Below, in pieces: positions 6,584 to 14,041 of a DNA stretch of 16,840 nt (position 1 is the stretch's first letter; every line of letters begins with the position of its first letter). A program made the translations under genes and the position numbers. Under the pieces are notes generated by a model. That model was not told the DNA's origin, did not search any database, and saw nothing but the letters and a program-made list of their open reading frames with translations. The stretch lies in NCBI GenBank assembly GCA_039199225.1, contig JBCCSZ010000163.1:1-16840 (forward strand), read 5' to 3'. Source of the stretch: JBCCSZ01 sp039199225. Lineage in GTDB: Bacteria; Bacteroidota; Bacteroidia; Chitinophagales; Saprospiraceae.

Positions 6584-8124
6584 GTCAGCGAAATCAACAT
6601 ACAGAGAACCGGCTGAAGGAGAAGCTCCAACAGCACGAGTTTGACTTCGCTCCCGAAGCATGGGATGCGATGGATGCCTTACTGGATCAAACCGATCCGC
6701 CGGAATCTGGACCACAGTCGGACAACAACCACCGCAAAGGAGGCTGGATATGGTGGCGGCTTAGTGGCTTGCTGCTCCTGATAGGCCTGATTGCTTTATC
6801 CACCTGGCTGGGCTACCGAAAGCTGTACAATACTGCTCCGATGGACATCGGGGCTACAACAGAGAATACAACGACCATTCCCGAGCGCCCGCGCAAAGGC
6901 GCTCTTGCTACAGACGCTGAGGAAGAGACAGAAAAGGACGATAGCAGAATCAACCAGTCGAGCCTAGGTTATTCAGCCAACAAGCAGCCAGCACCTTCGG
7001 CTCCTACTGAGCAACCCGAAACATTCAAGCCAACTGAAAAGGCTTCTGACAATAAGGATCAAAGCAATTACTTTGCAACTTCCGACAAGCTAGCGAACAA
7101 AACCTCTGACACAACATCCAAGGATGGACGGTCCAACAGTGTGACAACCTCCAAAGATGCGCCTGATGCATCTGAGAAGTCATGGACTTCACAAAACGAA
7201 AACCTCCTCTCCTCTGCTCAAAGTAGTACCAACGTACTGGAAGAAAAGAGCGAAGGACCACTGAACCAGGAGTTGCTCCAAGGTAGTATTGGACTTGACA
7301 ACAACCGAAGTTTCCAGCGATTTGGTGATGCCCTTGGCTTGATAGACCTCAAGTTGGACTCCCTAAGCGGCGGTCCGCTCGACGACACAGAGGTATTGGC
7401 CGAGATGCTGGAAAAGCAGTTTCAAGAGGCGGCCAAAGCTGCAGCACCTCCCAAGAAGTCGCGTTGGGAGTGGGGGCTTTTCGCCGGGCTGTCCATCCCG
7501 ATCTACTCGGGTGCATTTACGGCCCCTGGGGTCAGAAGTTATAATGTAAATATCTTAAGAGGATTGACCTATGGAACCTCCATTCGCTATCGCTTGAACA
7601 AAGCTTTTTGGGTGGAGGCGAATCTGACGATGAGTTCTTTGACACACCAGCTCAAGATAGAATATGACAGTCCTCGCGATCCTTTCGATGAATTGATAAA
7701 TGATAAGCGGATTCATCAACTCAGCGTCCCCCTGACTCTACACCTCAACATGGGCAATGGCCTTCGACTTTTTGCAGGTGGTGGACCATCTCTACGCTTT
7801 TTCCAAAAATCAACCGAAAAATTGCAGCTGGAAATACCTGCGGCAGCCGATCTATACAATGCCGTTGTGGATCAACAAAAAAATACACTGGGTTTTTATT
7901 CAGCCGGATTGGCATACGATCGAGGACCTTGGGTCATAGAAGTCCGGTTGCTCAATTTCTTTGGTTCGACTTTCCGCAATACCACAGAGTATACAACCTT
8001 GATAAATGGCGTTGCGGAGGAAGTCACTCTGACGCCAAGAATGGAAGAGTCGCAGATCAACATCACCTTTGGTCGTCGGTTTGGACTTGGAAAGAAAAAA
8101 TTCGTAGAAATCCCGCTGTACTAG
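6580..8124 (+). CDS. Anti-sigma-like transmembrane protein fused to a C-terminal outer-membrane beta-barrel-like domain
   Basis: 514 residues from the ATG at 6580, which overlaps the sigma factor's TGA (ATGA). An upstream in-frame start inside the sigma gene is disfavoured because the coupling start fits. Visible architecture: a cytosolic head, residues 1-53, with the amphipathic segment LKEKLQQHEFDFAPEAWDAM; one transmembrane helix at about 56-78 (WWRLSGLLLLIGLIALSTWLG); a low-complexity linker rich in Ser, Thr, Glu, Lys and Pro at about 85-240; a short helical stretch at 270-290; and from about 296 a strand-rich domain (WEWGLFAGLSIPIYSG, YGTSIRYRLN, FWVEANLTMSS, LRLFAGGGPSLRFF, FYSAGLAYDRG, QINITFGRRFGLG). 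The head, helix and coupling suggest an anti-sigma factor for the preceding ECF factor (inference). The C-terminal part resembles outer membrane beta-barrel domains. The combination would bridge both membranes. Confidence 0.8.
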   Translation: MSQRNQHTENRLKEKLQQHEFDFAPEAWDAMDALLDQTDPPESGPQSDNNHRKGGWIWWRLSGLLLLIGLIALSTWLGYRKLYNTAPMDIGATTENTTTIPERPRKGALATDAEEETEKDDSRINQSSLGYSANKQPAPSAPTEQPETFKPTEKASDNKDQSNYFATSDKLANKTSDTTSKDGRSNSVTTSKDAPDASEKSWTSQNENLLSSAQSSTNVLEEKSEGPLNQELLQGSIGLDNNRSFQRFGDALGLIDLKLDSLSGGPLDDTEVLAEMLEKQFQEAAKAAAPPKKSRWEWGLFAGLSIPIYSGAFTAPGVRSYNVNILRGLTYGTSIRYRLNKAFWVEANLTMSSLTHQLKIEYDSPRDPFDELINDKRIHQLSVPLTLHLNMGNGLRLFAGGGPSLRFFQKSTEKLQLEIPAAADLYNAVVDQQKNTLGFYSAGLAYDRGPWVIEVRLLNFFGSTFRNTTEYTTLINGVAEEVTLTPRMEESQINITFGRRFGLGKKKFVEIPLY

Positions 8125-8131
8125 GCGGGGG

Positions 8132-9532
8132 CTATCCATAACTTTCCAGCAAGTCCACCAAGTCGTCGCCATCCTCTAGACTTTTGGCAAGGTCGAAGGC
8201 AGTTTTTCCCTCTTTGTTTTTGAGGGTTGGATCGGCATTTTCTTCCAGAAGTATGGCTACAAATTCTGGGAGGCGGGCTTCTACTGCATGCATCAGAGCC
8301 GTTTGACCATCGCCATCGCGAATGTCCATATCTGCTCCTTCCTTGAGCAGGCCGATGAGCCAATCCTGGCGCTCAAATTCGATGGCCCATTCGAGTAGGG
8401 TATGCCCTTTGGCCATTCGGTTGAGGTCAACTTTGTGGCGTTTGAGTACGGGCAACACAGCTACACTGGCCTTTTCGATGGCCTTAATAACGGGTGGAGG
8501 AGCCTCCTGCCCACCAAAAAAGGGATCGGCTCCGGCCTCCAAGAGCAGGTGAAACATGCGAGGGTCTTTGTAGGCCAGAAATTGTGGACTCAGCAATTGA
8601 TCGTCCGCATTGAGGCTCTTGGCGGCGTCCTTTGACTTTTCGAGCATCAACTGAACGAGTTTGTAATAGCTCTGCCCAACGGCATACGAAAGGGGCGAAT
8701 GGTGGTATTTAGGAACGAGCTGAAAGCAATCTGCGCCCGACTCAATGAGCAGCCGGGTAATGTCTGTTTGCTTATTGAGAATGGCGGCCATCAAGGGAGT
8801 ACTCTCACTTTTCGGATCAATCTGATTGAGTTGATCTACCTTCTTGAGGAGCAGTTGGACATCTGCGATTGCGCCCTCCCGAGTTGCGCGGATCAATGCC
8901 GCCAGAAAATTATCGTCTGACAGTTCGTATCTCTTTTTAACTTCCTTGAGCTGCTTGGCCTTTTGAGCTGCTTCCTCCTGACGGGCCTCTTCTGCTTGTG
9001 CTTCCAAGCGTTTTTGTGCCTTGGCTTTCATCGCTTCGTGTTTGGCCTTGTCCTGATCGACTTGATGGGAGCGGGTCTGCTCATAATGCTGATCCAACAA
9101 CTTTAAAATGGCGACGTAGCCCTTGCGGCGTGCCTCTTCATAAGGAGTAATACCGTTTTTGATGGGTTGATGAATGTCTGCTCCTGCCTTCAATAGCAAT
9201 TCGATGATCTGTGTATTTTCCCAACTGACAGCTTTGAACAAAGCGGTTTGTCCATCCCGCCCGGCGAGGTTGGGATTGGTCTTAGCTGCCAATAGTAGGG
9301 CTACGATCTTTACATTGTTGTTATCTACTGCAATGGGTAGTGCAATTCGGCCGATGCCATCGTCTTTGTTGGGGTTGACGCCGGCATTTAGGGCGCGTGA
9401 AACTTCTGAAGAATCGTTTTCATCGACAGCCCTCAAGAGGTCTGTTACATCCAAGGTCAGACGATCCCGTAGTGAACGGGAGCGCTTGCTGATGAAATCG
9501 CCGAGTTGGTAGAAGAGATCGTCTTTAGCCAT
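8132..9532 (-). CDS. Ankyrin-repeat protein with central charged coiled coil
   Basis: 466 residues, no signal peptide or membrane helix, so probably cytosolic. Ankyrin repeats occur in two blocks. The first is at about 30-148 (ALNAGVNPNKDDGIGRIALP, LLAAKTNPNLAGRDGQTALF, LLKAGADIHQPIKNGITPYE). The second is at about 205-465 (LLKKVDQLNQIDPKSESTPL, LIESGADCFQLVPKYHHSPL, LLEAGADPFFGGQEAPPPVI, LLKEGADMDIRDGDGQTALM, LLEENADPTLKNKEGKTAFD). Between them, about 150-202, lies a Lys/Glu/Ala/Gln-rich segment predicted as a coiled coil. Ankyrin repeats bind other proteins; no enzymatic domain is attached, so the partner is unknown. The gene ends 7 bp from the stop of the converging operon and starts 206 bp from the divergent urocanase gene. 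Start: ATG at 9532. Confidence 0.88.
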   Translation of the reverse strand: MAKDDLFYQLGDFISKRSRSLRDRLTLDVTDLLRAVDENDSSEVSRALNAGVNPNKDDGIGRIALPIAVDNNNVKIVALLLAAKTNPNLAGRDGQTALFKAVSWENTQIIELLLKAGADIHQPIKNGITPYEEARRKGYVAILKLLDQHYEQTRSHQVDQDKAKHEAMKAKAQKRLEAQAEEARQEEAAQKAKQLKEVKKRYELSDDNFLAALIRATREGAIADVQLLLKKVDQLNQIDPKSESTPLMAAILNKQTDITRLLIESGADCFQLVPKYHHSPLSYAVGQSYYKLVQLMLEKSKDAAKSLNADDQLLSPQFLAYKDPRMFHLLLEAGADPFFGGQEAPPPVIKAIEKASVAVLPVLKRHKVDLNRMAKGHTLLEWAIEFERQDWLIGLLKEGADMDIRDGDGQTALMHAVEARLPEFVAILLEENADPTLKNKEGKTAFDLAKSLEDGDDLVDLLESYG

Positions 9533-9707
9533 GCCGAAATACGCTATTTGAGTTCAAAATATAGGGACTTGCTATTTGCACAGGGCGATTCACCCTTGAA
9601 AAATGAATACGGCCCAAACAGCCTTAAAATTAACGGGAATTGCTCGAAAAAGAAATTTCAAACCTACTCAAAAGCTTATTATATCAATTTTTAGCTTGGT
9701 GAATTGT

Positions 9708-9715
9708 TATCTTTG
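9708..9715 (+). promoter_or_regulatory. -7 box of a likely Bacteroidota promoter for urocanate hydratase
   Basis: TATCTTTG fits the Bacteroidota consensus TAnnTTTG exactly and is followed by CACAA, a frequent continuation in this phylum. The ATG lies 23 nt downstream, leaving a short leader of about 15 nt. The -33 region (around 9686-9692) is only T-rich with no clear TTTG. The rest of the 206-bp divergent region 9533-9738 shows no gene; a TATATTTTG-like box for the ankyrin gene (minus, 9563-9555) is weak. Confidence 0.5.
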
Positions 9716-9738
9716 CACAAATTAAATACCCTGACCAT

Positions 9739-11811
9739 ATGATAGCCAATACCAGCCTACATCAAGCCATACTGGAAGGCATCCCTGCCGAGCTGCCCAT
9801 TCCGAAGCCATACGACCCCAATGTCAGTCATGCCCCGCGTCGGGTCCTAGAGGGCGTACTGACCGAGGAAGAAAAGAAATTGGCCTTGCGCAATGCCCTT
9901 CGCTATTTTGACCCCAAGCATCATGCAGAATTGGCACCGGAATTTGCCCGCGAATTGGCGCAATACGGCCGAATCTACATGTACCGCTTTCGTCCAGACT
10001 ATCCCATGCATGCCCGCCCCATCGATGCCTATCCGCATCGCTCTCGCCAGGCGGCTGCCATTATGCTGATGATTCAAAACAATCTGGACCCCAAAGTGGC
10101 AAAGCACCCCCATGAGCTGATTACTTACGGTGGCAATGGGGCTGTTTTTCAAAATTGGATTCAATATCGGCTCTGCATGAAGTACCTGGCTGAAATGACC
10201 GATCACCAGACCCTGGTATTGTATTCTGGCCATCCACTGGGCTTATTTCCATCCCATCCGGAGGCTCCCCGAGTGGTTCTGACCAATGGCATGATGATCC
10301 CGAACCATTCCAGCAAAAACGATTGGAATAAATACAACGCCCTAGGAGTAACTTCTTATGGTCAGATGACAGCAGGCTCCTTTATGTACATCGGTCCACA
10401 GGGAATTGTGCACGGTACGACGATTACCTTGCTCAACGCCGGTCGCAAGCTCGGTTTGGGCAGCGACGATTTGAAGGGGCGGGTATACATCACCTCTGGC
10501 CTCGGTGGAATGTCGGGGGCGCAGGCCCTAGCGGCGGTCGTGACTGGGGCGGTGGGTGTCATCGGCGAAATCGATCCGGATGCCATTCAACAGCGGTTGA
10601 CCGATGGTTATATTTTGCAGGAAAATGTCTTTGACGATCTGGGGGCCTTGTTGGAGCGGATAGAAGTCTGTCGGGCCGAGCAGGCAGGGGTAGCCTTGGT
10701 TTATTCCGGCAATATTGTCGACTTATGGGAACGCCTCGTAAAAGAGGAGGTAAAGGTTGAGTTGGGATCAGACCAAACGTCTTTACACAACATCGATGAT
10801 TTGGGTTACTGTCCACAGGGATATACTTTCGAGGAGGCACAACAGCTTTTGAATACCGACAAAGCGCGCTTCATGGAGGAAGTTCGAGCAACGCTGCGTC
10901 GACATGTCGAAGCCATCAATACGCTGGCTGCGCGCGGCATGTACTTTTGGGACTATGGCAATGCCTTTTTAAAGGAGGCGGGAGCGGCGGGAGCGGACAT
11001 TTGGAAAGATCAGCCAGGAGGTAGGTTCAAATATGCTTCCTATGTAGAAGATATTATGGGGCCAATGTGTTTTGACTATGGATTTGGTCCCTTCCGCTGG
11101 GTTTGTGCTTCTGGGGAGGAATCCGACCTCCATCAGACGGACGCCATTGCTGCCGAAGTGATTCGCGAGATGCTGCAGGAAGCACCGGAAGAAATTCACG
11201 GACAGCTCAGAGACAACCTCCGTTGGATTGAAACGGCGGATGTCAACATTCCGGTGGTGGGTTCCCTGTCGCGTATTCTTTATGCCGATGCAGAAGGTCG
11301 AATTCGGATTGCCCAAGCGTTCAATGAGGCCATCGCGGATGGACGCCTAAGTGCGCCGGTCGTACTGGGTCGGGATCACCACGATGTGTCTGGGACCGAC
11401 TCGCCCTATCGAGAAACCGCCAATATCTACGATGGGTCGAGTTTTACAGCCGATATGGCGGTTCACAATGTCATCGGTGATGCGTTCAGAGGAGCAACTT
11501 GGGTGAGTTTGCACAATGGCGGTGGTGTTGGTTGGGGCGAAGTCATCAACGGTGGCTTTGGTTTGGTGTTGGACGGAAGTCCAGAAGCCAAGCGGCGGTT
11601 GGAAGGGATGTTGTTCTGGGATGTCAACAACGGTATTGCGCGAAGAAGTTGGGCGCGAAACAGCGAGGCTATTTTTGCAGCTCGCCGGGCGATGGAGCGG
11701 AACAGCGACCTTCAGATTACCTTGCCAAACTTAGCTGAAGATGACATTATAGAGGCAGCATATCGCGAACTCAATACTTTTGATGGTCCATCTCAAAAAG
11801 GCGATGAGTAG
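9739..11811 (+). CDS. hutU: Urocanate hydratase (urocanase)
   Basis: 690 residues. Urocanase adds water to urocanate to give imidazolone propionate, step two of histidine degradation, using tightly bound NAD+ as electrophile. Characteristic stretches are plain: YGGNGAVFQNW at 130-140, SGHPLGLFPS at 163-172, NGMMIPNHSSKNDWNKYNAL at 183-202, GQMTAGSFMYIGPQGIVHGT (208-227), the glycine-rich NAD+ region SGLGGMSGAQ at 253-262, DQTSLHN at 345-351, DYGFGPFRWVCASG at 446-459, and SGTDSPYRET with HNGGGVGWGEV near the C-terminus. The length exceeds the ~550-residue enteric/pseudomonad type and matches the long form seen in Bacteroidota and in eukaryotes. No hutH, hutI, hutG or ftcD gene is in the window, so the pathway genes are dispersed or lie elsewhere. 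Start: ATG at 9739, downstream of a good -7 box. Confidence 0.95.
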   Translation: MIANTSLHQAILEGIPAELPIPKPYDPNVSHAPRRVLEGVLTEEEKKLALRNALRYFDPKHHAELAPEFARELAQYGRIYMYRFRPDYPMHARPIDAYPHRSRQAAAIMLMIQNNLDPKVAKHPHELITYGGNGAVFQNWIQYRLCMKYLAEMTDHQTLVLYSGHPLGLFPSHPEAPRVVLTNGMMIPNHSSKNDWNKYNALGVTSYGQMTAGSFMYIGPQGIVHGTTITLLNAGRKLGLGSDDLKGRVYITSGLGGMSGAQALAAVVTGAVGVIGEIDPDAIQQRLTDGYILQENVFDDLGALLERIEVCRAEQAGVALVYSGNIVDLWERLVKEEVKVELGSDQTSLHNIDDLGYCPQGYTFEEAQQLLNTDKARFMEEVRATLRRHVEAINTLAARGMYFWDYGNAFLKEAGAAGADIWKDQPGGRFKYASYVEDIMGPMCFDYGFGPFRWVCASGEESDLHQTDAIAAEVIREMLQEAPEEIHGQLRDNLRWIETADVNIPVVGSLSRILYADAEGRIRIAQAFNEAIADGRLSAPVVLGRDHHDVSGTDSPYRETANIYDGSSFTADMAVHNVIGDAFRGATWVSLHNGGGVGWGEVINGGFGLVLDGSPEAKRRLEGMLFWDVNNGIARRSWARNSEAIFAARRAMERNSDLQITLPNLAEDDIIEAAYRELNTFDGPSQKGDE

Positions 11812-11911
11812 GTGCCATCTGTCGAAAAAAATTTCAATTTGCCCATGATATATTGCATATTCGTTGAGCCAATGCGATGGCATATTATCTAACCAACTTA
11901 AAAAACGCAAT

Positions 11912-12436
11912 ATGAACAATGCAGTCAAATGGGGTGTCATCGGTGGAATCGGTGTCATTCTCGTCGATACGCTTTTATACCTGGTCGATCCGGTCAATAT
12001 CATGGGAGGCTTGTCCTATGTCGAGTGGTTGGTCTATATCCCCGTTATGATTAAGGCAGGTATAGATGATAAGAATGACGCTGGTGGTTATATGACCTGG
12101 GGGGAGGCACTCAAGCCGACTTATCTAACTTTCGTGATCGCCAGTTTATTTTACGTTGTTTATATGTATGCCATGTACAACATCATCGATCCTGGTTTGG
12201 CCGATATTCAAAGAGATGCCTCCATGGAAATGATCGAGGGGATGGCTGATTTTATGGGGGAGGAGGCGACCGAGCAAATGATTGCAGGTATGGAAGGGCA
12301 GGAGTTTGGGCTGACCTTTGGGCGTGCGGCGCTGACCTTTGGATGGCGTTTGCTGTTCCCTGGCTTTGTATTCGCAGCCATCTGTTCTTTGATCGTGCGT
12401 CGCAATCCGCCGGATGACTTGGCACTGGACAATTAA
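11912..12436 (+). CDS. DUF4199-like integral membrane protein
   Basis: 174 residues from the ATG at 11912; an in-frame TTG at 11864 is less likely because the first helix starts directly after this ATG. Four hydrophobic segments can be seen at about 5-24 (VKWGVIGGIGVILVDTLLYL), 35-50, 70-92 (PTYLTFVIASLFYVVYMYAM) and 140-163 (ALTFGWRLLFPGFVFAAICSL). An acidic, Met-rich loop (97-130) lies before the last helix. The pattern, including a start of the form NNAVKWGVIGG and the TWGEALKPTYLTF segment, is that of the DUF4199 family of small Bacteroidota inner-membrane proteins, whose function is not established. It is followed by a strong stem-loop and then by a GT2 glycosyltransferase, an association I recall for DUF4199 genes in other Bacteroidota (from memory, unverified here). 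Confidence 0.72.
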   Translation: MNNAVKWGVIGGIGVILVDTLLYLVDPVNIMGGLSYVEWLVYIPVMIKAGIDDKNDAGGYMTWGEALKPTYLTFVIASLFYVVYMYAMYNIIDPGLADIQRDASMEMIEGMADFMGEEATEQMIAGMEGQEFGLTFGRAALTFGWRLLFPGFVFAAICSLIVRRNPPDDLALDN

Positions 12437-12447
12437 ATTAGCTGCCA

Positions 12448-12487
12448 AACAAATCCCGAATCTCTCTCCGAAGGTTCGGGATTTGTT
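12448..12487 (+). terminator. Strong stem-loop behind the DUF4199-like gene
   Basis: AACAAATCCCGAA at 12448-12460 and its exact reverse complement at 12475-12487 form a perfect 13-bp stem with a 14-nt loop that can pair a little further. It starts 11 bp after the stop codon at 12436. The U-run after the stem is short (GTTCTT), so it is an intrinsic terminator of moderate strength, possibly bidirectional. Confidence 0.7.
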
Positions 12488-12538
12488 CTTGCAACACCTG
12501 TATCTTAAAATTCGTTAGTAGGTTATTGAGCGGTTAGG

Positions 12539-12602
12539 GATTTGGTGATTGAGTGATTGAGTGATTGAGTGGTTTGGTGATGTGGTGGTTGAGTGATTTT
12601 TT
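12539..12602. repeat. 8-bp tandem repeat array (GATTGAGT and variants)
   Basis: Eight consecutive octamers: GATTTGGT, GATTGAGT three times in a row (12547-12570), GGTTTGGT, GATGTGGT, GGTTGAGT and GATTTTTT. A degenerate extension to about 12523 is possible (TTATTGAGCGGTTAGG). The array lies between the stem-loop at 12448-12487 and the glycosyltransferase start at 12642, and contains no gene. The three identical central units make slippage possible; the period is not a multiple of three. Confidence 0.8.
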
Positions 12603-12641
12603 GGGAGGTAGGTGAAATTTGGAAAAACAATAAGCATTTAT

Positions 12642-13628
12642 ATGGACATTAGTGTTGTCGTACCTTTATTGAATGAGGAGGAGTCGTTGCCGGAACTGGT
12701 TGGCTGGATTCAGCGGGTGATGGATACCCATAACTTCAGCTATGAGATTGTTATGATAGATGACGGCAGTACGGATACGTCTTGGGAAATCATTGAGGGC
12801 TTGTCGGAAAAATATGTGGAGATTGTGGGGATTAAGTTCCAGCGGAACTATGGTAAATCGGCAGCCTTGCATACGGGCTTTCAGGCGGTTCGGGGGGATG
12901 TAGTCATCACGATGGATGCCGACTTGCAGGATAGCCCGGACGAAATCCCGGAATTGTATCGCATGGTCATGGAGGATGGCTTTGATCTGGTGTCTGGTTG
13001 GAAAAAAAAGCGCTACGATCCGATTTCCAAAACAATTCCGACAAAGTTATACAATGCGGTGACTCGAAAATTGAGTGGTATTCAGCTCCACGATTTCAAC
13101 TGTGGCCTCAAGGCGTATAAAAATCAGGTTGTCAAAAGTATTGAGGTATTCGGTGAAATGCATCGTTACATTCCTGTTATTGCCAAATGGGCGGGCTATT
13201 CCAAGATTGGTGAAAAGGTTGTTCAGCACCAAGCCAGAAAGTATGGTGTGACGAAATTTGGTGGACTAGAGCGATTCATTCGCGGTCCGCTTGATCTTTT
13301 GTCTATTACCTTTATTGGCCGTTTTGGCAAGCGTCCGATGCACTTATTCGGCTCGCTGGGATTGATTCTCTTTTTCTTAGGCTTCGCCGCTTCTGCCTAC
13401 ATTGGCATCAATAAATTGGTCTACATCCAAAGAGGGCTGCGCGCGCCTCTGGTAACCGATAACCCCTACTTTTTCATTGCATTGACGTGTATGATCTTGG
13501 GAACCATGTTGTTTCTGGCGGGTTTTTTGGCCGAGTTGGTAGCGCGCAATGCACCCAACCGCAATATATATCTGATCGAAAAGAGCGTAAACAGCGATCT
13601 GCTAAATGTTGAGAAAGAAAAGATTTAG
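12642..13628 (+). CDS. GT2-family glycosyltransferase, DPM1/GtrB-like (polyprenyl-phosphate sugar transferase)
   Basis: 328 residues from the ATG at 12642, the usual start for this family (MDISVVVPLLNEEESL). A GTG at 12612 would add ten residues. The GT-A catalytic domain shows DDGSTD at 40-45, RNYGKSAALHTGF at 68-80 and the metal-binding MDADLQD at 91-97. Further on come DFNCGLKAY at 151-159 and HRYIPVIAKWAGY at 174-186, all typical of bacterial dolichol-phosphate-mannose-synthase-like or GtrB-like enzymes. These move a sugar from a nucleotide donor to undecaprenyl phosphate at the cytosolic face. Two C-terminal transmembrane helices lie at about 232-256 and 276-299 (FFIALTCMILGTMLFLAGFL). 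Donor and acceptor cannot be told from sequence. The stop directly abuts the stop of the converging gene at 13629. Confidence 0.9.
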   Translation: MDISVVVPLLNEEESLPELVGWIQRVMDTHNFSYEIVMIDDGSTDTSWEIIEGLSEKYVEIVGIKFQRNYGKSAALHTGFQAVRGDVVITMDADLQDSPDEIPELYRMVMEDGFDLVSGWKKKRYDPISKTIPTKLYNAVTRKLSGIQLHDFNCGLKAYKNQVVKSIEVFGEMHRYIPVIAKWAGYSKIGEKVVQHQARKYGVTKFGGLERFIRGPLDLLSITFIGRFGKRPMHLFGSLGLILFFLGFAASAYIGINKLVYIQRGLRAPLVTDNPYFFIALTCMILGTMLFLAGFLAELVARNAPNRNIYLIEKSVNSDLLNVEKEKI

Positions 13629-13934
13629 TCAGTTCTTAGAAAACTGAGGCATGGCAGGATTAGTAGTATTGTAAAAGGTCAACATGCTGATTTCTACTTT
13701 CATGTATTCTGTCAGCGGAAGGTCGATCAATAGGTCCATGACCTCCATTTCTGAATTGGCACTAAAGATGGCCCACAGTTTGGAATTTTCCAGTGACAAA
13801 GCATAATTGAGCAGTTTTCCCTCGTTGAAATATCGCTGTACCATGGCTCTTTGGTAAGGGATAAGATTCATAAAATCTTCTGAGAGAACGTCAGGCATGG
13901 TAAAATCTACCATGAATTGATAATCTTTGCTCAT
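13629..13934 (-). CDS. Muconolactone Delta-isomerase-like small protein (dimeric alpha-beta barrel)
   Basis: 101 residues, soluble, no signal peptide. The order YQFMVDFTMPD (strand), a helix with IPYQRAMVQRYFNEGKLLNY, LENSKLWAIFSANSEMEVMDLLIDLPLTEYM and VEISMLTFYN reproduces the ferredoxin-like fold of muconolactone isomerase and YCII-related proteins: a strand, a long helix ending in a G-K/R-L turn, a 'WaIF' strand, a helix ending in LPL, and a final strand with hydrophobic spacing. Catabolic muconolactone isomerases are about 90-96 residues. No other beta-ketoadipate pathway gene is in the window, so a true isomerase role is doubtful and the safer name is the domain. It is downstream of and on the same strand as the MFS transporter, with a 107-bp gap holding a palindrome. 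Confidence 0.65.
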   Translation of the reverse strand: MSKDYQFMVDFTMPDVLSEDFMNLIPYQRAMVQRYFNEGKLLNYALSLENSKLWAIFSANSEMEVMDLLIDLPLTEYMKVEISMLTFYNTTNPAMPQFSKN

Positions 13935-13992
13935 TCGGATGTGCTTTTGTATTCACTGATGCAAGTAATGATACAAGCAATTTAAGCTTTCC

Positions 13993-14004
13993 GCATTATA
14001 ATGC
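13993..14004. promoter_or_regulatory. Perfect 12-bp palindrome, possible operator
   Basis: GCATTATAATGC is its own reverse complement and is flanked by TTCC on the left and ACGGAA on the right, so the dyad extends imperfectly (TTCCG...CGGAA). It sits between the MFS gene's stop (14042) and the start of the small isomerase-like gene (13934), about 59 bp upstream of the latter. A regulator-binding site is a reasonable guess; no regulator gene lies nearby. Confidence 0.35.
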
Positions 14005-14041
14005 ACGGAATTAAATGTTTAGTATGTCGGATACTGACAAT

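Noticed and set aside
8112..8129. Hairpin CCCGC/GCGGG at the convergent junction, considered as a terminator
   Set aside because: The stem is only 5 bp, overlaps the operon's stop codon and lacks a T-run on either strand.
8132..9532. The ankyrin gene as a secreted effector or part of a defence system
   Set aside because: It has no signal peptide, T9SS domain, nuclease, protease or other effector domain, and no defence genes are adjacent.
12539..12602. The octamer array as a CRISPR
   Set aside because: Units are 8 bp and directly adjacent without spacers, so it is a simple tandem repeat.
13629..13647. Hairpin TCAGTT/AACTGA at the convergent stop codons
   Set aside because: It is a six-bp A/T-rich stem without a T-tract, too weak to call a terminator.
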